Shown one piece after another: positions 1-7,832 of a stretch of DNA of 18,530 nt (the stretch's first letter is position 1; every line of letters starts with the position of its first letter). The position numbers and the translations under genes were made by a program. The notes under the pieces are model-generated. The model searched no databases. It worked only from the letters and a program-made list of their open reading frames with translations, and was not told where the DNA came from. Where the stretch lies: contig CAYSDZ010000050.1 of assembly GCA_964429915.1 (NCBI GenBank), positions 1 to 18,530 on the forward strand. The letters run 5' to 3'. This stretch comes from Alteromonas_F sp964429915. GTDB lineage: Bacteria; Pseudomonadota; Gammaproteobacteria; Enterobacterales; Alteromonadaceae.

Positions 1-14
1 GCAATTTTTTGGAG

Positions 15-1379
15 TTAAACCGCTTCCAATGCCTCTGACAGCCTAGAAACTGCAATTACTTCCAAACCGGTCCAACTTTTCTTAGGTGCATTGGCTTTGG
101 GCACGATAGCGCGTTTAAAACCGTGCTTTGTGGCTTCTTGCAAACGCTCGGTGCCATTGGGTACAGGGCGTATCTCACCCGCCAAGCCCACTTCGCCGAA
201 TACAATTAAATCGTCTGGCAAAGCACGATTTCGAAAACTCGATATCATCGCCAGAAGGACAGCAAGATCGGCACTGGTTTCAGTAACTTTTACTCCACCA
301 ACGACATTCACAAACACATCTTGGTCGCTCATTTGCACATTGCCGTGTTTGTGTAAAACGGCAAGCAGCATGGCTATTCTATTTTGCTCTAATCCCACAG
401 TGACACGCTTTGGCGCTGACAGTTGGGAATAATCTACCAAGGCTTGGATTTCTACCAATAAGGGCCGTGTGCCTTCCCATACCACCATCACAACGCTACC
501 TGGCGAATGGTCTTGGCCTTTGCTTAAAAATATCGCTGAGGGATTGGCCACTTCGCGTAAGCCATGTTCTGTCATGCCAAATACGCCGAGTTCATTTACC
601 GCACCAAAACGGTTTTTGTGGCTACGTAAGGTGCGGAAGCGGCCATCGCTTTCACCCTCCAGCATCATCGAGCAATCGATACAGTGTTCAAGTACTTTAG
701 GCCCAGCCAAACTGCCCTCTTTGGTTACGTGCCCGACAATAAACATTGCAATATGATGTTGCTTTGCGAAACGCGTAAGAAAGGCTGCGCTCTCCCTTAC
801 TTGTGACACACTACCTGGCGCAGATTGAATATCACTAACGTGCATAACCTGTATAGAATCTACCACCATGACTTCTGGCTTGTCTTTTAGCGCAAGCTGA
901 CAAATGGTTTCTACATGCGTTTCGCTAAGCATTTGCAATTTGTCTTTTGGCAATTTTAATCGCTCAGCTCTAAGCGCCACCTGCTGAAGAGACTCTTCCC
1001 CTGTAACGTAAAGCGCGCGCCTCGATTCGGCTAAGGCACACATCACTTGAAGTAATAGCGTCGATTTTCCGGCCCCAGGCGAGCCGCCAATCAGCATCGC
1101 TGAGCCTGGCACAATCCCTCCTCCTAACACTCTATCTAGCTCTTTAAAGTGAGAGCTAAAACGAGGGAGGGCTTCAACATTAATTTGATTTAAGGTTTGA
1201 ATATGTGCTGAGGTTTGCCCTGCATAGCCACTTAAACCACTAGACGATTTTACACCTTGTGATGCGATAAAGGTTTCGGTGAGGGTGTTCCATGCTTTAC
1301 AATCTGAACACTGCCCTTGCCAGCGAGGATAGTGTGCACCGCACTCTGAACAAACAAACGCGGTTTTATTTTTTGGCAT
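15..1379 (-). CDS. radA: DNA repair protein RadA (Sms), RecA-like branch-migration ATPase
   Basis: RadA processes recombination intermediates: it is an ATP-dependent, RecA-related motor that promotes branch migration during recombinational repair. The 454-residue product has every family landmark in order. An N-terminal zinc finger has Cys10, Cys13, Cys24 and Cys27. The Walker A loop GGSPGAGKST is at 98-107 and the Walker B strand ends at Asp174. The RadA-specific KNRFG motif is at 255-259, and a Lon-protease-like C-terminal domain runs from about 290 to the end. The length is normal for the family. The ATG start gives the usual beginning, with the zinc finger about ten residues in, although no strong ribosome binding site precedes it. 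It is transcribed away from the PilZ gene across a 215-bp spacer. RadA close to serB is a common gammaproteobacterial arrangement. The identification is secure. Confidence 0.97.
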   Translation of the reverse strand: MPKNKTAFVCSECGAHYPRWQGQCSDCKAWNTLTETFIASQGVKSSSGLSGYAGQTSAHIQTLNQINVEALPRFSSHFKELDRVLGGGIVPGSAMLIGGSPGAGKSTLLLQVMCALAESRRALYVTGEESLQQVALRAERLKLPKDKLQMLSETHVETICQLALKDKPEVMVVDSIQVMHVSDIQSAPGSVSQVRESAAFLTRFAKQHHIAMFIVGHVTKEGSLAGPKVLEHCIDCSMMLEGESDGRFRTLRSHKNRFGAVNELGVFGMTEHGLREVANPSAIFLSKGQDHSPGSVVMVVWEGTRPLLVEIQALVDYSQLSAPKRVTVGLEQNRIAMLLAVLHKHGNVQMSDQDVFVNVVGGVKVTETSADLAVLLAMISSFRNRALPDDLIVFGEVGLAGEIRPVPNGTERLQEATKHGFKRAIVPKANAPKKSWTGLEVIAVSRLSEALEAV

Positions 1380-1594
1380 AAAATCTAAGGTCTTTATTTC
1401 ACTTCAGTTTAAGGAGATGGTAATACAGAAGCCATATCTAATCTACCGTGACAAAAGTCTTATGAATTCCCTTAATGAGTAAAATAAAGACGCTGCAAGC
1501 ACAGTATTATTTGCCATTAGTATTCAGCTTAGTTTACCTTAGCCGATACCAACAAAAGAGTTCAAAACAATAACGGCAACCCAAGGTTGAGTGA

Positions 1595-4153
1595 ATGTCG
1601 CAAGAGTTGCAACAATACCATTCGATTATCGAACAACTAAAACCTATGGTGAGAGAACCTGAGTTTAATCACGTTCTCAACCAGATCGCTGGTCATATCC
1701 CTAAAGAAAAACGTTTTTTATTAAAGATGGAAGTAAAACGTTTAGCGAGACCCTGTATTCGTTCGATGGATTTACGCGGTCAAGTAGATAATGAATGTCG
1801 TCATTTTACCTATGCAGGTATCAGCCATTTTTTGGACGCGCCCGCCATTGAAGTATTTGAACAGCAAGTTCGTATTTTTGGGCACTATAGTTTCGGTGTA
1901 TACGAAGCGGTATTAAGCAGTGCCAGTCGAGTATCTCGCGAGCGTCGAAGCCAACAAATAGGGAGTGAAGAGGACGCGCCCGAAGACACTAAAAAAGCCA
2001 GTGACAAATACAAAGCGCCGGTGGTCAACTTACTGAATTACCCAAAGCGCAGTTCAGAAAGAATGAATTTTGCCGTTTCGTTAGAAGTATTTACCGACTT
2101 GAACAAAAGTATCATGGCGACCAGTGTCGATATTTCTACTTCAGGAATTAAATTTAAAACTTCATCTGACTTACCCTTTTCGGCGGGCGACAAGGTATCA
2201 GTGTATTTTCGTGGTTTAGAGTCTGAATTCACGCTCGATAGACGAGATTCCGTGGTGTATACCATTATAGGAAGCTATAGAGAGAACAAAGACCAGTTTA
2301 TAAGCGTTAAACGCGCAAGCGAATACGCTAACCCTCCTTTTGATCAGTTCTTGGAAAAATTTATTCACGGCAATAAACGTCGCTACAAAGTGAATATGAA
2401 CAACACGATCGACGCCATTATCAACAAGTCTTGCGAACAGCATTTTTCCCCTTTGTTTCCTTCACTTCCGGTATTTATTGATGTTAAAGAGGGTAAACTT
2501 TTACCCCAGTTTGCTATGTCAAATTTTGCTAATCGCTCGATACTAGAATATTGGACTGATGAAAAAAATGAGTTAAAACTGGGCTACTTACTGAATCCCT
2601 TACGCTTAAACACCTTGTGTAAAGGCGAGCGATTGGGCGAAATGACTGTGTACGCCTTCAACCATATTCAAAATGATCGAGTCTACTTTTATTCTGCCAG
2701 CATTAATGAGCTTAAAGCACACCCCGATTTGGAATCACTTTTTTTAGGGTTTGGATCTAGAAAAATAAGTTGGAAAGTATTTAAGTTACAAGCCTTAGAT
2801 GCGCGTCCTGAAGATGCTCACGCTCCACTGTCTATTCCCGATTCAATTGGTAAAAAAATAAAATTAGAAAATGCGCCACCGCCACCTCGTTTGATGGCTC
2901 GGCTTAAAAATCTTCGCTATCTTATACACGTTACCGATATTACCAGCGAATTAGGGCAAGAGTGTTATGCAAACATTGCTATTAATCGAGAATCAGTCAA
3001 GCAATTAAAAGTATTTGGCCATGCCCGAAACAAACCGCCGATGCCTATCAAAGCCTTTCGATACAAATATCGAGAAAACAGAGTAGAAACACGCTATCAA
3101 CTGCGTTCGTCGGTAACAGTTACTTACGCCAATGTTACCTTACAAGGTGTAACCGAGGATATTTCTACAAATGGCCTTCGCATTGAATTAACAGATGTAT
3201 TTCACGGCTCAGTAGACAGCCGCGTGTCATTGAATTTTTTGAAACTTCAAGCCATGACAAACAAATACGATGTGTCTGCTTTACACTACCGAGTTATTGA
3301 TATCAGTGCCGGCTATACAGTACTACACCTTCGCACAATTGCCGGCGAAGACGGAAAGCCAGCGCGCACTTTCTTCGACGATTTAATTAAGCAAAATCGC
3401 TCCAGATTAAAAACCTATCCGGACGAAGAAGAGTTCCCTGGCATTGGGCATGCCTTGCGTTGTATCAACGCGAAAAACGCGGCAATTACCTCGTTCGTTG
3501 TGCATAAAAAGAATAATCAATACGTGCCTTATGTGTGTGTCACACCAGAAGAAAATACGCGTATAAATCACATTGCTCGTTATCAAACAAAGCCTGAAGA
3601 GGCCAACTTTGAATTTTTGTTTAGAGATAATGCAAGCGAAGAACCCTACATCACCACGGGATTTCGTCAGGCTCGAGCAGAAAACAGAACCATGACTGCC
3701 GAAATATTTGTATTCCTATCCAATTCAGGTAAACAGCGGGGCGAAGTAGTCAATGCCCAATGGTCTCATCGCATAGACAACCATAAAGCACGTAAAGCCT
3801 TCATTAGTACAGCGTTAGCCAATGGACAGTTTATTGCACTTCGCACCGTACTGACGAATGCAGAAAAACCCGACACAGACATGCTTAAACTAGAAATGAG
3901 CTACGTAAGTATGTATGCATTACATCGAGCAAAAGCCTTAGAAGAAAATTTATGGTCTATAACAGGCTGCGTTCACTTGTTTGACATTACCGATGAGGTG
4001 ATGACACGGTATCATTTCCCCGTTACTGCGATTGTGAATAACCGAGTCATCACCCCAAATACAAAAGTAAAGCCCTCAGAAATAAAGGCACTACTCAATC
4101 CTTCCATCGATACGTATTACGCTAGCAGCAATAAGAAAGCATCAAGAGGTTGA
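1595..4153 (+). CDS. Large tandem PilZ-domain protein, probable c-di-GMP effector (PlzC-like by position)
   Basis: PilZ domains bind cyclic di-GMP and usually tune motility, surface polysaccharide or biofilm. This 852-residue protein carries two. The first has RxxxR at 152-156 (RSSER) and DxSxxG at 179-184 (DISTSG). The second has RxxxR at 496-500 (RVETR) and DxSxxG at 522-527 (DISTNG). Both signatures are complete, so both sites could bind ligand. Residues 1-140 look helical; about 250-440 and 590-852 resemble no family I can name. No signal peptide or membrane segment is seen, so it is probably cytoplasmic. The ATG at 1595 has AAGG about eight bases upstream. The radA / PilZ / serB order matches, as far as I recall, the place of V. 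cholerae PlzC (VC2344), suggesting orthology. The 3' end overlaps serB tail to tail by 37 bp. PilZ content is certain; the process controlled is unknown. Confidence 0.9.
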   Translation: MSQELQQYHSIIEQLKPMVREPEFNHVLNQIAGHIPKEKRFLLKMEVKRLARPCIRSMDLRGQVDNECRHFTYAGISHFLDAPAIEVFEQQVRIFGHYSFGVYEAVLSSASRVSRERRSQQIGSEEDAPEDTKKASDKYKAPVVNLLNYPKRSSERMNFAVSLEVFTDLNKSIMATSVDISTSGIKFKTSSDLPFSAGDKVSVYFRGLESEFTLDRRDSVVYTIIGSYRENKDQFISVKRASEYANPPFDQFLEKFIHGNKRRYKVNMNNTIDAIINKSCEQHFSPLFPSLPVFIDVKEGKLLPQFAMSNFANRSILEYWTDEKNELKLGYLLNPLRLNTLCKGERLGEMTVYAFNHIQNDRVYFYSASINELKAHPDLESLFLGFGSRKISWKVFKLQALDARPEDAHAPLSIPDSIGKKIKLENAPPPPRLMARLKNLRYLIHVTDITSELGQECYANIAINRESVKQLKVFGHARNKPPMPIKAFRYKYRENRVETRYQLRSSVTVTYANVTLQGVTEDISTNGLRIELTDVFHGSVDSRVSLNFLKLQAMTNKYDVSALHYRVIDISAGYTVLHLRTIAGEDGKPARTFFDDLIKQNRSRLKTYPDEEEFPGIGHALRCINAKNAAITSFVVHKKNNQYVPYVCVTPEENTRINHIARYQTKPEEANFEFLFRDNASEEPYITTGFRQARAENRTMTAEIFVFLSNSGKQRGEVVNAQWSHRIDNHKARKAFISTALANGQFIALRTVLTNAEKPDTDMLKLEMSYVSMYALHRAKALEENLWSITGCVHLFDITDEVMTRYHFPVTAIVNNRVITPNTKVKPSEIKALLNPSIDTYYASSNKKASRG

Positions 4154-5100
4154 TAAGTAACGGCACAGTCGGCACGCGCCTTTACACTATGTTTAGCATG
4201 AAATGCCACCCCCATGGTTGACGCAGCCAACATCGTTAAATCATTTGCACCATCGCCAATGGCACAGGTTTGTGAATCAGAGATGTGCCACTGAGTTTTC
4301 AGTGTGTCAAGCGTTCGCGCTTTTGCATTTGCGTCTATCACCTCACCGGATGTTTGTCCCGTTAAACAACCATTGTGGATTTCTAACACGTTAGAAATTG
4401 CATAATCCAATTCAAGCCATTCTTTTAAATAATCGGCAAAATAAGTGAACCCCCCCGATGCCACCGCAATTTTCCACTGATTCGCTTTAAGCGTTTTTAT
4501 TAAAGAGAACAAACCTGGCATTAACGGTAATTTGGTTTTTATCTCTTCTAAAGCAGAAACTTGTACCCCTTTTAAACAAGCCACACGTGTTTTTAAGCTC
4601 TCTGCAAATTCAAGCCCACCATTCATTGCTTCTGCTGTTACTGCGGCAACATCTTCGTATCTTCCTGCCAAGCGCGCGATTTCGTCAATACACTCCATTT
4701 GGATCATCGTGCTATCCATATCCATCACTAAAAGACCCGGCTCAGACAGTTTGACAAGCGGTTTTTGCAACACAAAATCGAGCAAATATTTATCGCTTAA
4801 TTCCATTAGCTTTGCTTTTACAACAGAAGAGTCAACCTGTAAATCAACACCAATGTCTACGCCATAACATGAAGTGTATTCGTTGTAATCATTAGGTTTA
4901 ATGTAAACGGGATTAAGCAGCGCTTGTACGTCGTAAAGAATAGCAGTAAGGCTAGCTTCTGAAACTAATTGACCAATAACAATTAATCGATATTCACTAT
5001 GTTGGTAAGAGGAAAGCGGCGAAAAACCACTGTTTGGTGTCCATCCACAACCCCATTGGGTTTGCGATAGCATGGCATGAAAAGAAGAAAATGAAGACAT
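4117..5100 (-). CDS. serB: Phosphoserine phosphatase SerB
   Basis: SerB removes phosphate from L-phosphoserine, the last step of serine biosynthesis, in the cytoplasm. The 327-residue product is close to the E. coli length. An N-terminal ACT-like region (about 35-115) precedes a HAD-superfamily phosphatase domain with all its motifs. The nucleophile motif DMDST has Asp127, Asp129 and Thr131, motif II is Ser215 in SGG, and the metal-binding GDGAND is at 282-287. The ATG at 5100 is supported by AAGGA about eight bases upstream. Its last 37 bp overlap the end of the convergent PilZ gene. The gene upstream on the same strand ends 85 bp away, so serB may be read through from the accessory pair or have its own promoter in that spacer. 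Identification is firm. Confidence 0.97.
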   Translation of the reverse strand: MSSFSSFHAMLSQTQWGCGWTPNSGFSPLSSYQHSEYRLIVIGQLVSEASLTAILYDVQALLNPVYIKPNDYNEYTSCYGVDIGVDLQVDSSVVKAKLMELSDKYLLDFVLQKPLVKLSEPGLLVMDMDSTMIQMECIDEIARLAGRYEDVAAVTAEAMNGGLEFAESLKTRVACLKGVQVSALEEIKTKLPLMPGLFSLIKTLKANQWKIAVASGGFTYFADYLKEWLELDYAISNVLEIHNGCLTGQTSGEVIDANAKARTLDTLKTQWHISDSQTCAIGDGANDLTMLAASTMGVAFHAKHSVKARADCAVTYQPLDAFLLLLA

Positions 5101-5185
5101 GGTTGTCCTTTGCGCGAAACTCTTTTGTTAATAATGAGATCCTACTTGATGTTGAGCAATATGGGAATTGAACTTGCGTATAAAC

Positions 5186-6320
5186 TCAAAGAGAGGCCTG
5201 TGCGGCTTCCAACACGCTCATTGCGAGTTGCTGAGTTTCGGTGGTGAACTCAGAAGTATCTATAATCTGTTTTAATTGGGATTCAAAAATCTTGCTATTG
5301 CCAATTTTATGTGGGTGTAATGCAATTAGCGCATGACTTAATTGCAAAAGATGCGTTACATCATCTATCTCTGCTCGGCCTAACACCTCATTCATTGATA
5401 CTCCGGCAAAATCGGTATTTTTCATAAGAACCTCAAAGGCGAGCTGTCTAGTAGGTAAGTCACTGGCATATTGATATAGTTGAAAGATATTATCAACAAC
5501 GCGTGTTGCGATACCTTGATGCTCAGATCTAACTAAATGCTCAAGGACAAACGCCTTATCTGCCGCAATTGAATCTTGTACCAACAACGCGTTAACATTT
5601 TCATGTAGATGGTTAGCGTTACCTGTTTCAAATACGAAATGCACCGCTGAACGATAATTGTCCCGATTTTCGGTGTGCATTAAGGTTTCAATTGTGCTTT
5701 GCACTTGATCAGCACGGCCTTTGGCGATAATTTTTTGCAAAAAGAACTTATGTTCGCTTCTTTTGAGTTCAGAGAACACCTCTAAAAAGTGAAAATAAAC
5801 ACTGTCATCTTGAGCTGCAAATTCAGCGATTTGATCCACTAAAGCACTAGGAAGTGCGACGATTTGTTGTTCAGTACGAGGGGAAGATAAATAGTTAATC
5901 CATTCATGCGTAGTTTGAGGTTTGAGTTGAGGTTTGAGTTGAGGTTTGAGTTGAGGNNNNNNNNNNNNNNNNNNNNNNNNNNNNNNNNNNNNNNNNNNNN
6001 NNNNNNNNNNNNNNNNNNNNNNNNNNNNNNNNNNNNNNNNNNNNNNNNNNNNNNNNTTGAGGTTTGAGTTGAGGTTTGAGTTGAGGTTTGAGTTGAGGCT
6101 TTGTAGAAGAGCCATCTTGCGATTGTTGCGATGATTGTGGAATCACATTTTCACTTGCATTAACGTCGAGCACTAGATCGTTTAGCGTATTGTCTGTGCT
6201 CGTATCGTTAGATAGTACTGCATTTACTTGACTCTGATCGGTGACAAATAAGCCGCTTGCAGCCACAAGCGCAAGGCTTGTGACTACAGTGAAAAGCGCA
6301 ATTGACCGCACTTTATTCAT
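5186..6320 (-). CDS. Exported or membrane-anchored protein with LKPQ tandem repeats and a helical C-terminal domain; interrupted by an assembly gap
   Basis: I do not recognise a family. From the ATG at 6320 there are 88 residues before a run of 100 N (5957-6056) and 256 after it. Residues 7-24 are hydrophobic, so it is a signal anchor or signal peptide. A Ser/Asn/Asp-rich stretch follows, then tetrapeptide LKPQ repeats on both sides of the gap, likely a stiff proline-rich spacer. The last ~240 residues are Cys-free and predicted helical, with repeated Leu/Ala amphipathic pairs suggestive of HEAT-like repeats. As assembled the two halves are out of frame, but the 100 N are a placeholder: a true gap of 12n+6 bases restores both repeat phase and reading frame, so I treat this as one intact gene. 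The ATG overlaps the stop of the upstream beta-helix gene (ATGAATAA), implying coupled translation. An in-frame ATG at 6335 is possible but has a poorer upstream site. Function unknown. Confidence 0.75.
5917..6098 (-). repeat. 12-bp tandem repeat (coding, LKPQ), interrupted by the assembly gap
   Basis: On the plus strand the unit is GAGGTTTGAGTT. Three perfect copies plus GAGG are visible at 5917-5956, and three more plus GAGG at 6059-6098. All visible copies are identical, which suggests recent expansion or ongoing homogenisation. The unit is four codons, so changes in copy number keep the frame. On the coding strand the frame in use reads LKPQ; the other two frames are also open (NSNL and TQTS). 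The real copy number is hidden by the gap. Confidence 0.95.
5957..6056. other. Assembly gap of exactly 100 N
   Basis: One hundred consecutive N inside the 12-bp tandem repeat. The round number and the phase break (unit starts at 5953 and 6059 are 106 bases apart, not a multiple of 12) indicate a placeholder of unknown true length, probably where reads could not span the repeat. Confidence 0.97.
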
Positions 6321-7551
6321 TACGTATTCTTTCATCTACGTGCTGATTATAGGTATTGTTGGTTCGCGTAACTGCAGCATTCGGGTTACCGTTCCGGGTT
6401 GTATTAGACACAGCAATAATTGTTTTGTCTCTGCGCTTTTGTGTTGAACCGTCGCCCTCAAAGCGGTTACCGGAAATACGGTTATTGGTTCCACCTAATC
6501 CGTCTAGCACGACGCCTCTGTATGCACCGTTGCCGCCCAACGCACCTTCCTCACCACCCACTTTACCTCCCATTCCTTTCATTTCATTATTGGTAATTTG
6601 CACGTTTCTGGTGTTTTCTAACAAAATATACCTAACCGAGCGTGTTATTTCGTTATCATCGAAAGTGATGTTAGACGCAAGTCGACCGGCTCTGTTTTCT
6701 TTAATACTGAGGCCTACTACAGCATCTGTCACTTTATTACCTGTCATTACTATTCTGTCTGCACCGCGTTTGCTTGAAATACCATCGTATACTTTACTGA
6801 TTACATTGTCCGTTACAGTAAATCGACTGAACATTGAAGCATCTTGATCATTAGCCGACACATAGATAGCTGCATCTCGAATACCTGTAAATTTGCTGTT
6901 TTTTACAATGCCATGGTTTGGAGAACTAATGAACACACCACTGTCTCCGCCCGCCTCATCGAAATCCTGTCCACTCGAAGCGATTCCCTCTACCGTAATA
7001 CCATCAATTTCAACCGTATCAATCCGTTGAGGGCCGTTTCTGTATGCCGCTCTTACTGATAAAGCATCGGTAGTACTCGCCGTTCCCTGTCGACTGGCAG
7101 GCACACGCCCTTGAATCGGAACCGTTGTTGAATTATCTGCTTTTGAAATATCGAAAGTACCGCCAGTCCACTTTACATTTGCGTTTCGTCGGTCTGAATA
7201 TCTACAAACATCAGAACGATCTTTAATGATGTCTAAGCTAAATAAGTCTCCGTCCAAACCATCGGCGGCAATAAAGGTTGCACCTGTCGCGTTTACGGTC
7301 AAGTCTCGCCGAATAGTGATTGAGATTGGAGTGTTAATGGTGAATGTACCGGTTATTCTAACTGCCTCACCGGTATTGGTTGCACGTTGTAGCGCATTCT
7401 TTAATGCTCGCTCATTGCCACTGGGTGGATTAGATGGGCTAGTTGAACAAACTTGTGCCATTACTTGGCTAGAAATTCCGAAATTTAATACCGCAACAGT
7501 GCTAATTGCAGCTAAAGATTTGATTAACCTAACGGGTGTTTTTAGGGGCAT
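6313..7551 (-). CDS. Exported right-handed parallel beta-helix protein
   Basis: The 412-residue product begins with a classical signal peptide: basic residues at 4-11, a hydrophobic core at about 12-27, and likely cleavage after Ala32. The rest reads as a pectate-lyase-like right-handed beta-helix. Short hydrophobic strands recur every 22-40 residues with an Asn at the turn: N218, N249, N272, N300, N322 and N362 each precede a small or charged residue and then I, V, M or F, as in an asparagine ladder. A Gly-rich loop lies at about 326-345. The only mature cysteines, Cys35 and Cys116, could form a disulfide. The fold is shared by polysaccharide lyases, epimerases, adhesins and tailspikes; I see no diagnostic catalytic set, so activity is unassigned. 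The ATG at 7551 has GAGA about nine bases upstream. Its stop overlaps the start of the LKPQ-repeat gene by 8 bp, making the two an operon. Confidence 0.8.
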   Translation of the reverse strand: MPLKTPVRLIKSLAAISTVAVLNFGISSQVMAQVCSTSPSNPPSGNERALKNALQRATNTGEAVRITGTFTINTPISITIRRDLTVNATGATFIAADGLDGDLFSLDIIKDRSDVCRYSDRRNANVKWTGGTFDISKADNSTTVPIQGRVPASRQGTASTTDALSVRAAYRNGPQRIDTVEIDGITVEGIASSGQDFDEAGGDSGVFISSPNHGIVKNSKFTGIRDAAIYVSANDQDASMFSRFTVTDNVISKVYDGISSKRGADRIVMTGNKVTDAVVGLSIKENRAGRLASNITFDDNEITRSVRYILLENTRNVQITNNEMKGMGGKVGGEEGALGGNGAYRGVVLDGLGGTNNRISGNRFEGDGSTQKRRDKTIIAVSNTTRNGNPNAAVTRTNNTYNQHVDERIRNE

Positions 7552-7832
7552 GCTTGCTATCTCTTTTTATTTTCAATCAGTTTCAATAATTTTTGTCACT
7601 TTCATTCACTTAAATGAAACAATTTGGCAACAAAAGACTGAAACTGAATGTTAATTAATTGTTTAATTTATATCAATATTTTGTTTACTATTTTTTAAAA
7701 TTATTTTACGAATAGCAGAGATGACGATTTTTCGAGACTGTTTTGTAGTCATTTATTGAATAGAAACTTTATTCTTGGCAATCGCTTGGCGATGTTTTAT
7801 GTTTGTTTTTTACGTAAACGCTAAGGGCTTTT
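7552..7832. promoter_or_regulatory. AT-rich divergent intergenic region with a 7-bp inverted repeat
   Basis: This 281-bp spacer separates the beta-helix gene (minus) from the Smp/AhpA-like gene (plus) and must hold both sets of start signals. Bases 7651-7710 contain only 6 G or C in 60. Nearer the beta-helix start lies a perfect inverted repeat, TTTCATT at 7600-7606 and AATGAAA at 7613-7619, with a 6-base loop. TTTCAAT also occurs twice at about 7571-7587. These could be operator elements, but I find no convincing -35/-10 pair and name no regulator. Confidence 0.4.

Noticed and set aside
1417..1482. 21-codon small ORF next to AAGGAG in the radA / PilZ spacer
   Set aside because: The AAGGAG touches the ATG with no spacing, so it cannot serve as its ribosome site, and the peptide has no recognisable feature.
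5917..6098. CRISPR-like or intergenic repeat array
   Set aside because: The units are 12 bp, directly abutting with no spacers, and lie within an open coding frame.
5904..6115. Apparent frameshift splitting the LKPQ-repeat protein into two genes, with NSNL- or TQTS-type repeats
   Set aside because: The frame change is caused only by the 100-N placeholder. Repeat phase and reading frame both agree on one continuous LKPQ frame if the gap is 12n+6 bases.
6356..6847. 163-codon open frame on the plus strand
   Set aside because: It lies opposite the beta-helix gene, which has a signal peptide, a family-like fold and an overlap with its downstream partner. The plus-strand frame has no recognisable domain.
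7226..7654. 142-codon open frame on the plus strand reaching into the intergenic region
   Set aside because: It is mostly antisense to the beta-helix gene, with no ribosome site or recognisable motif; best explained as a shadow frame.
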